A stretch of DNA of 64,000 nucleotides, from the NCBI RefSeq assembly GCF_003254475.1, contig NZ_QFYQ01000001.1:62001-126000 (forward strand). Reading direction: 5' to 3'. Under the pieces are notes generated by a model that saw nothing but the letters and a program-made list of their open reading frames with translations, was not told where the DNA came from and did not search any database. Origin of the DNA: Phenylobacterium soli (GTDB lineage: Bacteria; Pseudomonadota; Alphaproteobacteria; Caulobacterales; Caulobacteraceae). Each line of letters opens with the position of its first letter. The stretch's first letter is position 1. The translations under genes and the position numbers were made by a program. Below are positions 35,801 to 41,990 of this stretch, in pieces.

Positions 35801-36168
35801 GCGAGCTGGCGGGCGCGGCCCTTATCGCCGAACAGGTCGAGGGTCTCGGGGCTCGGGCCGACGAAGGTGAGGCCGGCGGCTGCGCAGGCGCGGGCGAAGG
35901 CGGGGTTCTCGGAGAGGAAGCCGTAGCCGGGGTGAACGGCGTCGCAGCCGGCGGCCCTGGCCGCGGCGATGATCTGGTCGATGTCGAGGTAGGCGGCGGG
36001 GCCGGCGCCCTTCAGGGCCACCGCCTCGTCGGCCTTCTTGATGTGCAGGGAGGCGGCGTCGTCCTCGGAATGGATCGCGACGGTGGCGAGGCCCATCTCG
36101 GCGGCGGTGCGGGCGATGCGGACGGCGATCTCGCCACGGTTGGCGATCAGAAGCTTCTTCACTGGCAC
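32854..36168 (-). CDS. Single-chain biotin-dependent acyl-CoA carboxylase (LCC type)
   Basis: An 1104-residue enzyme combining all functions in one chain. First is an N-terminal biotin carboxylase (KKLLIANRGEIAVRIARTA, ATP-grasp loop KAVAGGGGRGMR, HPGYGFLSENP). Next is a BCCP domain with the biotinylated Lys in EAMKMEH (about K531), then a carboxyltransferase from about residue 600 (RKTGQRTARENLDDL, GGGRPGDVD, LCDTPGFMVG). Most bacteria split these over two or more subunits; this order matches the single-chain long-chain acyl-CoA carboxylases described in mycobacteria and other bacteria. It lacks a pyruvate-carboxylase transferase domain. Substrate chain length is not readable. GGGGGAG lies upstream of ATG 36168. 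It is monocistronic. Confidence 0.93.
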   Translation of the reverse strand: MPVKKLLIANRGEIAVRIARTAAEMGLATVAIHSEDDAASLHIKKADEAVALKGAGPAAYLDIDQIIAAARAAGCDAVHPGYGFLSENPAFARACAAAGLTFVGPSPETLDLFGDKGRARQLATDADVPVLPGTQGATSLAEAKAFLAALGAGRAVMVKAVAGGGGRGMRPAASEAELEQAFERCASEAKAAFGDDALYVEQFLPRARHVEVQILGDGVRVSHLWDRECSLQRQRQKVIEIAPADSLPEALRAELFAAAVRLGEAAAYRGLGTMEFLVDAEHPNDGPGRFVFIEGNARLQVEHTVTEEITGLDLVRIQLQLAAGRSLAELGLEQAHIPAPRGHAVQVRVNLETMADDGSARPAGGVLSVFEPPSGPGVRVDHFGYAGYTTSARFDSLLAKLIVHAGAGGLSRAVAKAYRALSEFRIEGSETNIAFLQNLLALPAVAAGDVHTRFIEEHMGALAHPPEAHPRLYFDAAARGSAAAGRAAEPEAPAGTTPLRAPLQGTVIGLQVQPGDTVRKGQAMMIMEAMKMEHVIAAEAAGVVRAIAVQPGDTVFEGHPLAFVEEAAEQEVVGEAEAAIDLDAIRPDLAEVIERHRLTLDAARPDAVARRRKTGQRTARENLDDLFDPGTFSEVGAMAVAAQRRRRSLEDLRVNTPADGIVVGVGEVNGALFDEDRARCVGLAYDFTVLAGTQGHFNHKKTDRILEFAEHWKAPIVWYTEGGGGRPGDVDGGQLSASSLDTTSFTTFARLSGLAPRIAINSGRCFAGNAVFFGCADVTIATRYSNIGLGGPAMIEGGGLGVFTPDEIGPSDVQYANGALDLLVEDEAQATAAAKQILGVFQGAVKDWACEDQRRLRHLIPENRVRAYDVREVIRTLADTGTWIELRGGYGKGMITGFLRIEGRPMGLIANDPRHLGGAIDSEGAEKGGRFLQLCDAFDVPVLSLCDTPGFMVGPQSETTAAIRRGSRLFVTATSLTVPFFTVVLRKGYGLGAQAMAAGDFSAPAMTVAWPTAEFGPMGLEGAVRLGYRKELEAEQDPAARQALFEKLVGRMYETGKALSVASVVEIDAVIDPAETRAWLVRGLKACPVPPKVRGKKRPFVDVW

Positions 36169-36269
36169 TCCCCCTGGGGCGGTCTTGGGGCGGTCTCGAC
36201 GCCGCGTCGCCAGCCATCATGCAAACGCTTGTTCGAGAGGGAAGCGGAAAGAGGCGGGAGTGGCCTGCT

Positions 36270-36301
36270 CCTTTCCCAGGCGCATCGCGCCATGGGAGAG
36301 G
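36270..36301. repeat. REP-like 32-bp palindrome, copy 1
   Basis: CCTTTCCCA-GGCGC-atc-GCGCC-a-TGGGAGAGG forms a near-perfect hairpin (one G-T pair). It lies in the 258-nt gap between the carboxylase start and the SOS-box gene. Related hairpins occur at 51318-51349 and 58583-58605. Apart from this, the gap shows only a GGGGGAG ribosome-binding site and a weak CAAACGCTTG dyad for the carboxylase. Confidence 0.6.
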
Positions 36302-36426
36302 TTGGAGAGGGCGGCGCAGGCGCTTTGGACCGGTCGCCGGGATCGGACCCGCGCGCTCGGCAATATCAGGCAGGCGCTGCGGCCGGTCCGCGCCCTACGG
36401 GTCCAAGGCTTCGGCGATGGCGGACT

Positions 36427-37092
36427 CTAAGCCGAGTTCCAGACGTCGCGGTCGGGCTCGTCCAATGCTCCCCCCGAGGGGGAGCTGTCCCGGAAGGACT
36501 GAGGGGGTTGAGGGGCAGTGGGGAGAGGTGAGCGGGCTTCAACCCCCTCCGGTCCTTCGGACCACCTCCCCCCGAGGGGAGGATTTGACGGGGAAGGATT
36601 TGGACTCCAGCCGGGGAAGGCGAGGCCGAGTTCGTCGCAGAGGCGGCGGAGCTGGGTCTCGACGGGGGCCTCGGCGAAGCCGTCCTCGAGGACGTCCTCG
36701 GCAAGGAAGGCGTCGAGGTGTTCGGTCAGCGCCTCGCGGCGGTCCTCGTCCTGCTCGTGCTCGTCCCAGACGAGGCGGGTGACGGCGGCCTGGAGGTAGG
36801 CGCGGCGACGGCCGATGCGGCGGTTCTCGTCCTCGATCGCGGCCTTGCGCCCGGCCTCCGCCGCCGCCTGCGCCTGGCGGCGGGCGTCGTGGCGCAGCCT
36901 GGCCTCCAGGGCGATGGTCTGGCGCAGGGCGCGGCCCATGCGGTGGAAGGCGAGATGGTGGGCGCGCTTCTCCTCCGGCGCCTCGGCGGCGAGGGCGGCG
37001 GCGTGCAGGTCGTCGGCCAGCTCGGCCGCCTGCTCGGCGAACCGCGCCAGGAGCCGGCCGTGCCGCTCCATCATCTCGGCGTCGGTTTCCAT
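36427..37092 (-). CDS. Uncharacterised helical protein under LexA (SOS) control
   Basis: A 221-residue protein from ATG 37092. Residues 1-160 are almost entirely charged and helical, with coiled-coil character (METDAEMMERHGRLLARFAE, then a 100-residue Arg/Ala/Glu-rich stretch including ENRRIGRRRAYLQAAVTRLV). The last ~55 residues are Pro/Ser/Gly-rich and derive from a palindromic repeat element (36467-36584), so the native C-terminus was probably around GLAFPGW. Conserved-looking in Caulobacterales by my recollection, without an assigned function. The start codon is 3 nt from a perfect GTTC-N7-GTTC LexA box, so a DNA-damage role is likely. Membrane segments and enzymatic motifs are not seen. 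Confidence 0.78.
   Translation of the reverse strand: METDAEMMERHGRLLARFAEQAAELADDLHAAALAAEAPEEKRAHHLAFHRMGRALRQTIALEARLRHDARRQAQAAAEAGRKAAIEDENRRIGRRRAYLQAAVTRLVWDEHEQDEDRREALTEHLDAFLAEDVLEDGFAEAPVETQLRRLCDELGLAFPGWSPNPSPSNPPLGGRWSEGPEGVEARSPLPTAPQPPQSFRDSSPSGGALDEPDRDVWNSA
36467..36584. repeat. MITE-like palindromic element inside the 3' end of the SOS-box gene
   Basis: Imperfect inverted arms of about 45 bp: the left (36467-36511) runs from GCTCCCCCCGAGGGGGAG to GAGGGGGTTG, the right (36539-36584) from CAACCCCCTCCGGTCCTTCG to CGAGGGGAGG, around a 27-bp centre. Each arm carries its own smaller hairpin (e.g. GGTCCTTCGGACC). It is wholly coding in the minus-strand gene and supplies its Pro/Ser-rich tail. 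Similar GC-rich palindromes are dispersed in many alphaproteobacterial genomes. Confidence 0.75.
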
Positions 37093-37095
37093 TGA

Positions 37096-37131
37096 GAACA
37101 AATATAGAACATCGAGGCTGCGGGAAGTCAA
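37096..37131 (-). promoter_or_regulatory. LexA (SOS) box overlapping a promoter
   Basis: On the minus strand, GTTC-TATATTT-GTTC (37110-37096) is a perfect alphaproteobacterial SOS box (GTTC-N7-GTTC). It covers a -10 TATATT (37106-37101), with a -35 TTGACT at 37131-37126 (19-bp spacing). The ATG of the target gene is at 37092, so transcription should start at or next to the start codon and the mRNA is probably leaderless. Bound LexA would block the -10. Confidence 0.85.
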
Positions 37132-37269
37132 GGAAAGAACCGCGGAAAGCGCAGAAGGACGCGGAAGGCGGTGGCCCGGTGCAAGGGGTCCCGGGCGTGG
37201 CCTGCGGCCAAACCGGGATGACACCGAGGGTGGAGCAGCTAGGCTGTCCGGGAGCTTAGGGGAAAGCGC

Positions 37270-37704
37270 ATGCCGGCGACCGTGAACCGCACCAGCGTCG
37301 AGGACCTGAACCGGGCCAACGCGGGCAAGCTGCCGGGGCATCTGGGGCTTGAGATCGTCGAGGTCGAGCCGGGCAAGGTGGTGGGCCGCTTCGCCGTGCG
37401 CGCGGACCTCGTCGCCCATACCGGCTACCTGCTCGCGGGGGCGGTGCTGTCGGTGGCCGACATCCTCTGCGCCTACGGAGTCTCGACCGCCTGGCCGGAG
37501 GGGGCGAGCGGCTTCACCACCGCCGAGGTGAAGGCGAACTTCATGGGCACCCTGCGCGAGGGCGAGGTGCGCTGCACGGCCGAGCTGCTGCACGGCGGGC
37601 GCACGACCCAGGTGTGGGACGCCAGGGTCGAGGACGCGGCGAGCGGCAAGCTCATGGCCGCCTTCCGCTGCACCCAGATCATCCTCTACCCGCGCGGCGG
37701 CTGA
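37270..37704 (+). CDS. Hotdog-fold thioesterase, PaaI/YbgC-like
   Basis: A 144-residue hotdog protein: NRANAGKLPGHLGLEIVEVE, then GRFAVRADLVAHTGYLLAGAVLSVADILCAYG (the central helix; His-Thr-Gly stands where many PaaI proteins have HGG), then TTAEVKANFMGTLREGEVRC. This strand order and the aNF motif are those of acyl-CoA thioesterases of the PaaI group; the usual catalytic Asp/Glu may be the Asp in VADILC. Substrate unknown. The gene is divergent from the SOS-box gene; 178 nt separate the two start codons. Confidence 0.85.
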   Translation: MPATVNRTSVEDLNRANAGKLPGHLGLEIVEVEPGKVVGRFAVRADLVAHTGYLLAGAVLSVADILCAYGVSTAWPEGASGFTTAEVKANFMGTLREGEVRCTAELLHGGRTTQVWDARVEDAASGKLMAAFRCTQIILYPRGG

Positions 37705-37923
37705 GGCGGATCAACCGGCTGTTGCGGCGGGCGAGGGCTTGGGCGGCGCCCGCCCGCCGGGCGGCGCCACCTCAGGTTTTGACGACACGGCATGCACGCG
37801 ACGCCCCGATGCGGCGCCTGGCTCTCCCCAAGATTGGTGAGGAGATCTGGCCACGGATTGCGCCAGGAACCTCAATGATCTGAACATGTTCCGGGGAGAT
37901 CGACTCCCAGGGAGAAGGCGAGC

Positions 37924-38853
37924 GTGCAGGTCGCCGTGCTGATACCCGCGAAGGACGCCGCGCCGACAGTTGGGCGAGCGGTCGGCTCCGCCCTGACCGA
38001 TGCGGCGACCGCCGAGGTGGTCGTCATCGATGACGGCTCGACGGACGACACGGCCGATGCCGCCCGGCGGATGGACGACGGATCGGGCCGGCTGCGGATC
38101 CTCAGGCAGGCCAACACCGGCCCCTCGGGCGCCCTGAACCGCGGGCATGCCGCCTCGACCGCGCCCTATGTCTGCGTCCTCGACGCCGACGACTTCTTCC
38201 TGCCCGGCCGCCTGACGCGGATCTTCCAGGAGAGCCGGACGGACTGGGACATGGCGGCCGACCGGCTGCTGCTCGCGCGGGAAGGCGCCGAGGACGGCCC
38301 CTATGAACACTGGGGCGGCGCCATACCGGCCGACGGCCTGGTCAGCTTCGCCGCCTTCGTGAGCGGCAACATCACCGATCCGAAGCGCCCGCGCACCGAG
38401 CTCGGCTATCTGCAGCCGGTGTTCCGGCGCGATTTCCTGGACGCCCATGCGATCCGCTACGACGAGGCCGTGCGGCTGGGCGAAGACTACCTGTTCTACG
38501 CCGAGGCGCTGGGCCAGGGGGCCCGCTTCGAGGTCGTGCGAAGCTACGGCTACGTGGCGGTCGCGCGGGCCAATTCGCTGAGCCACCGCCACAGCTCCAG
38601 CGACCTGCACGCACTTCTGCAGGCGGACCGGCGGTTGCTGCAGACCCTGGAGCTGACCCCGGAGGAGCGGCGCGTGCTGCGGCGGCACATCCACTTCGTG
38701 CGCCAGAAGTGGGCCTACCACTTCGCCCTCGACGCCAAGGCGCAGGGCGACCTCGGCGCGGCGCTGCCGCGGCTGATCCGGAACCTGGACGTGCTGGGCT
38801 ATGGCGTGAACCGCACCCTCAGGGCGAGGCTCGGCCGACGCGCGCCGGTCTAG
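37924..38853 (+). CDS. Family 2 glycosyltransferase
   Basis: A 309-residue GT-A fold enzyme. VAVLIPAKDAAPTVGRAVGS and VVVIDDGSTDDTADAA bind the nucleotide sugar, NTGPSGALNRGHAAST follows, and LDADDFFLPGRL holds the DxD-type metal motif. The C-terminal half (GEDYLFYAEALGQGARF) is typical of GT2 enzymes acting on polysaccharides or glycolipids. No transmembrane helix. GTG 37924 has GGGAGAAGG upstream. The 219-nt region before it holds a GC-rich hairpin (around 37740-37770) and a GAACATGTTC palindrome (37882-37891). Its stop overlaps the converging NTF2-like gene by 4 nt. Confidence 0.9.
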   Translation: MQVAVLIPAKDAAPTVGRAVGSALTDAATAEVVVIDDGSTDDTADAARRMDDGSGRLRILRQANTGPSGALNRGHAASTAPYVCVLDADDFFLPGRLTRIFQESRTDWDMAADRLLLAREGAEDGPYEHWGGAIPADGLVSFAAFVSGNITDPKRPRTELGYLQPVFRRDFLDAHAIRYDEAVRLGEDYLFYAEALGQGARFEVVRSYGYVAVARANSLSHRHSSSDLHALLQADRRLLQTLELTPEERRVLRRHIHFVRQKWAYHFALDAKAQGDLGAALPRLIRNLDVLGYGVNRTLRARLGRRAPV

Positions 38854-39251
38854 CCCCGGAACCTCGCCTCGTGGGCGGAGTCGAAATATTCGTCGAGGCG
38901 GGTGATGCGGCCGTCCTTCACCCGGCAGACCAGGGTGGCCGGCAGCTCGACCTCGACCCCGTCCGGGCGGCGACCGGTGAGGCGGTGCTGGTGCACGAAG
39001 CCGCCTGGGAAGACGTCGAGCCGCCGGTCCCGGTAGCGGATCTCGCCGATGTGCCGGGTGAAGCCCTTGAGGACCTTCAGGTTCTGGTCCTTGGTCTGGG
39101 CGAGGCCGTCGGTGTTGTGCCAGATCGCCGCCTCGTCCGCGTAGCAGGCGGCGACGGTCTCGATGTCGCCCGCCTCGACGGCGTCGAAGAACCGCTTGGC
39201 GAGGGCGGCGATGGACTCCCGGCCGTCCAGGGTTTGGGCGTCGTCGCTCAT
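38850..39251 (-). CDS. SnoaL/NTF2-like protein (ketosteroid-isomerase fold)
   Basis: A 133-residue NTF2-like protein: ALAKRFFDAVEAGDIETVAA, CYADEAAIWHNTDG, then TRHIGEIRYRDRRLDVFPGG and the C-terminal VKDGRITRLDEYFDSAH. The fold is clear; the catalytic role is not, since family members range from steroid isomerases and lipid-modifying enzymes to small binding proteins. ATG 39251 overlaps the stop of the iorB-like gene by 4 nt, so it is the last gene of the iorA-iorB unit and may act on the same substrate. Confidence 0.85.
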   Translation of the reverse strand: MSDDAQTLDGRESIAALAKRFFDAVEAGDIETVAACYADEAAIWHNTDGLAQTKDQNLKVLKGFTRHIGEIRYRDRRLDVFPGGFVHQHRLTGRRPDGVEVELPATLVCRVKDGRITRLDEYFDSAHEARFRG

Positions 39252-41443
39252 GCCTTGAGGCGCCCGGTGTCGATCGGCAGCTCGCGGACGCGCTGGCCGG
39301 TGGCGGCGAAGATGGCGTTGCACAGCGCCGGCAGGGCCGGCGGCAGGGCCGGCTCGCCCAGGCCGGTGGGCGGATAGTCGGTGAGGACCCACTTCACCTC
39401 GACCGGCGGGGCGTCGGCCATGCGCAGCAAGGGGTAGGTGTCGAAGTTGGCCTGGACGACCTGGCCGTTCTCGATGGTGATCTTCTGGAACAGGGCGGCC
39501 GAGAGGCCGTCGATCACCGCGCCCTGCACCTGGTTCATGGCGCCGGACGGATTGACGATCTGGCGGCCGACGTCGGCGGCGACCCAGACCTTGTCGACCT
39601 TGACCGTCCCGTCGCGGGAGACGGTGGCCTGGACCACCTCGGCGAAGTAGCCGAGGTGGCTGAAATAGCAGGCGACGCCCATGCCGGTGCGGGAGGGCAG
39701 CTTCACCTTGCCCCAGCCGGACATCTCGCCCGCCGCCTTGAGCACGCCGCGCATGCGCTCGGCGTTGTAGCCGCCGGGGCCGCCGACCACTTTCTCGGTC
39801 CCGAGGAGGTCGATCTGGAAGGCCAGCGGATCCTTGCCGGCGGCGTGCGCCAGCTCGTCGATGAACGACTGCATGACGAAGGCCAGGGCGTTGGAGCCGG
39901 GCGCGCGCAGCGGACCGGTGGGCACGCCGAGCGGCATGGCCGAGACGCCGAGCTGGCAGTTGGCGAGGAACCGCGCCGGGAACTCGTTGGGGCTCATGCC
40001 CGCCGAGGGGGCCGGCTGGTCGGGCGCGGCGCCGAAGGTGACGAAGTGGTCCTTCCAGGCCGTGATCCGGCCCGAGGCGTCGAGCCCGGCCTCCAGGAAG
40101 TGGAAGCCGGCGGGGCGGTAGAAGTCGTGGCGGACGTCGTCCTCGCGGGTCCAGAGGAGCTTGACCGGCGCCTTGGCCTGGCGGGCGATGGCCGCGGCCT
40201 CGACCATGTAGTCGTTGTTGAGCCGGCGGCCGAAGCCGCCGCCGCAGCGGGTCATGTGGACGGTGATGTCGTCGGGCTGGAGGCCGAGGGTGCGGGCGAC
40301 GAGCTGGCGGCCGGGCTCGGGGTTCTGGGTCGGAGCCCAGATCTCAAGCTTGCCGTCCCTGAACTCGGCCGTGCAGTTCATCGGCTCCATGGGCACGTGG
40401 GCGAGGAAGGGATAGGCGTAGGCCGCCTTCACCGTCTTCGCCGCGCCCTTGAGGGCCGCGTCGGCGTCGCCGTCGTTGCGGACGATCTTCTGCGGCGCGC
40501 CGGCGGCGAGCTCCCTGGCGCGCTGGGCGAAGGCGGCGCTGCCCTGCTGGGCGGTGGGGTGGTCGGCCCACTTCACGGCGAGCCGGTCGCGGCCCTTGCG
40601 GGCGGCCCACCAGCTGTCGGCGACCACGGCGACGCCGGGCAGGAGGCCGGAGAGCTCGGTCCCGCCATCGACCACGAAGGCGTCTCTCACGCCCTTCACG
40701 GATTTGGCGGCGGCGAGGTCGGCGCCGGCCACGCGCGCCCCGAAGACGGGCGCCTTCTCGTAGGTGGCGTAGAGCATCCCCGGGCGCTTCACGTCGATGC
40801 CGAACAGGGGCTGGCCGGTGACGATCCTGGCGGTGTCGTACTGCGGCTTGGCGTGGCCGACGATCCTGTAGTCCTTGGGGTCCTTCAGCGGCACGGACTT
40901 GGGATCCGGCGGGGTGACGGCGGCGCACTGGCCGGCGAGGGAGCCGTAGCTCGCCTTGCGCTTCGTGGCCGCGTGGATGACGACGCCGCGGTCGGTGACG
41001 CATTCGCCGGCCGGGCAGTTCCAGGCGAGGGCCGCGGCCTGGACCAGCATGGCCCGCGCGACGGCGCCCACGCGGCGCAGCTCGTCCCAGTGCAGGGGCG
41101 TGGCCATGGAGCCGCCGGCGAACTGGCGGCCGTAGGTCTTGGGATCGTTGTCGGCCTGCTCGATGCGGACCGCCTCCCACGGCACGTCCAGCTCCTCGGC
41201 GATCATCATCGGCAGGCTGGTCTTGATGCCCTGCCCGATCTCCGGGTTCTTGGACATGATCGTCACGACGCCGTCGGGAGCGATGCGGACGTAAGCGTTG
41301 AGCGGCTTGGCGCCGGCGTCGGCGGCGCCCGCCTTGGGGGCGATGGAGAAGGAGAGCACCAGGCCGCCGGCGGCGCTGGTCGCCTTGATGAAGTCGCGGC
41401 GCGAGGCGCCCGCAGGTTGTTGGAGGGTCGGTTGGACGGTCAT
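39248..41443 (-). CDS. iorB: Molybdenum hydroxylase large subunit (isoquinoline 1-oxidoreductase beta-like)
   Basis: A 731-residue xanthine-oxidase-family subunit. The Tat signal SRRDFIKATSAAGG (about 15-28) indicates periplasmic export folded with the small subunit. Molybdopterin-binding segments include NPEIGQGIKTSLPMMIAEEL, RCGGGFGRRLNNDYMVEAAA and RAPGSNALAF. The catalytic Glu lies in TGLGEPALPP. Export and single-chain Mo subunit fit the IorB/aldehyde-dehydrogenase group acting on N-heterocycles or aldehydes. The small subunit gene ends 5 nt upstream. ATG 41443 is used; a GTG at 41452 would overlap iorA. No XdhC-like or cofactor maturation gene is adjacent. Confidence 0.9.
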   Translation of the reverse strand: MTVQPTLQQPAGASRRDFIKATSAAGGLVLSFSIAPKAGAADAGAKPLNAYVRIAPDGVVTIMSKNPEIGQGIKTSLPMMIAEELDVPWEAVRIEQADNDPKTYGRQFAGGSMATPLHWDELRRVGAVARAMLVQAAALAWNCPAGECVTDRGVVIHAATKRKASYGSLAGQCAAVTPPDPKSVPLKDPKDYRIVGHAKPQYDTARIVTGQPLFGIDVKRPGMLYATYEKAPVFGARVAGADLAAAKSVKGVRDAFVVDGGTELSGLLPGVAVVADSWWAARKGRDRLAVKWADHPTAQQGSAAFAQRARELAAGAPQKIVRNDGDADAALKGAAKTVKAAYAYPFLAHVPMEPMNCTAEFRDGKLEIWAPTQNPEPGRQLVARTLGLQPDDITVHMTRCGGGFGRRLNNDYMVEAAAIARQAKAPVKLLWTREDDVRHDFYRPAGFHFLEAGLDASGRITAWKDHFVTFGAAPDQPAPSAGMSPNEFPARFLANCQLGVSAMPLGVPTGPLRAPGSNALAFVMQSFIDELAHAAGKDPLAFQIDLLGTEKVVGGPGGYNAERMRGVLKAAGEMSGWGKVKLPSRTGMGVACYFSHLGYFAEVVQATVSRDGTVKVDKVWVAADVGRQIVNPSGAMNQVQGAVIDGLSAALFQKITIENGQVVQANFDTYPLLRMADAPPVEVKWVLTDYPPTGLGEPALPPALPALCNAIFAATGQRVRELPIDTGRLKA

Positions 41444-41448
41444 GGTCT

Positions 41449-41916
41449 TCACGCCTCCACCGGCTGGCCGGAGGCGCGCTTGATGGCCGCGCGGATCCGC
41501 GTGTAGGTCGCGCAGCGGCAGATGTTGCCGCTCATGGCCGCGTCGATGTCGGCGTCGCTGGGCTTGGGATTGCTGTTCAGCAGGGCGGTGGCCGACATGA
41601 TCTGGCCGGGCTGGCAGTAGCCGCACTGGGCCACGTCGAGCTCGCTCCAGGCGGCCTGGACCTTCTGGCCGTTGGGCGTCGCGCCGATCCCCTCGATGGT
41701 GGTGACCCTGGCCGCGCCGATGGCCGAGACCGGCGCCTGGCAGGAGCGGATCGGCTGGCCGTCGAGGTGCACCGTGCAGGCGCCGCACTGGCCGACGCCG
41801 CAGCCGTACTTGGGCCCGACGATGCCCAGCGTGTCGCGCAGCACCCACAGCAGCGGGGTGTCGGGGTCCACGTCGGCGGTGAGGACCTTGCCGTTGATGT
41901 TGAGCTTGATGGCCAT
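41449..41916 (-). CDS. iorA: Molybdenum hydroxylase [2Fe-2S] subunit (isoquinoline 1-oxidoreductase alpha-like)
   Basis: A 155-residue small subunit with two [2Fe-2S] clusters. The plant-type ferredoxin cysteines are in [14 protein letters not shown], with the fourth in RSCQAP; the C-terminal cluster uses QCGYCQPGQ and [12 protein letters not shown]. No signal peptide, as expected for export by hitch-hiking with the Tat-bearing large subunit. Length and motifs match IorA and CoxS-type subunits. It is the first gene of the iorA-iorB-NTF2 unit; electrons probably pass to a periplasmic cytochrome c not encoded here. Confidence 0.93.
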   Translation of the reverse strand: MAIKLNINGKVLTADVDPDTPLLWVLRDTLGIVGPKYGCGVGQCGACTVHLDGQPIRSCQAPVSAIGAARVTTIEGIGATPNGQKVQAAWSELDVAQCGYCQPGQIMSATALLNSNPKPSDADIDAAMSGNICRCATYTRIRAAIKRASGQPVEA

Positions 41917-41990
41917 GACGCTCCTCCCACGAGCGCGGGGATTCTACGGCGCTGCTGGCGAAAGCGGGAGCCGAGATTTCCTCGAAGGCC

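Noticed and set aside
36215..36235. CAAACGCTTG dyad upstream of the carboxylase as a TetR-type operator
   Set aside because: Only 8 of 10 positions are symmetric and no regulator is adjacent; too weak to annotate.
33424..36531. Long plus-strand open frame opposite the acyl-CoA carboxylase
   Set aside because: Shadow of the carboxylase: no family motifs, repetitive Gly/Ala/Val/Asp composition, no ribosome-binding site.
37136..37175. Short-period repeat (CGCGGAA/CGCAGAA-like) upstream of the thioesterase gene
   Set aside because: Imperfect and short; this kind of low-complexity GC/A-rich stretch is common in intergenic DNA and gives no functional hint.
37882..37891. GAACATGTTC as a second LexA box
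   Set aside because: Alphaproteobacterial LexA boxes are direct repeats GTTC-N7-GTTC; this inverted repeat with two-base spacing fits neither that nor the longer Gram-positive type.
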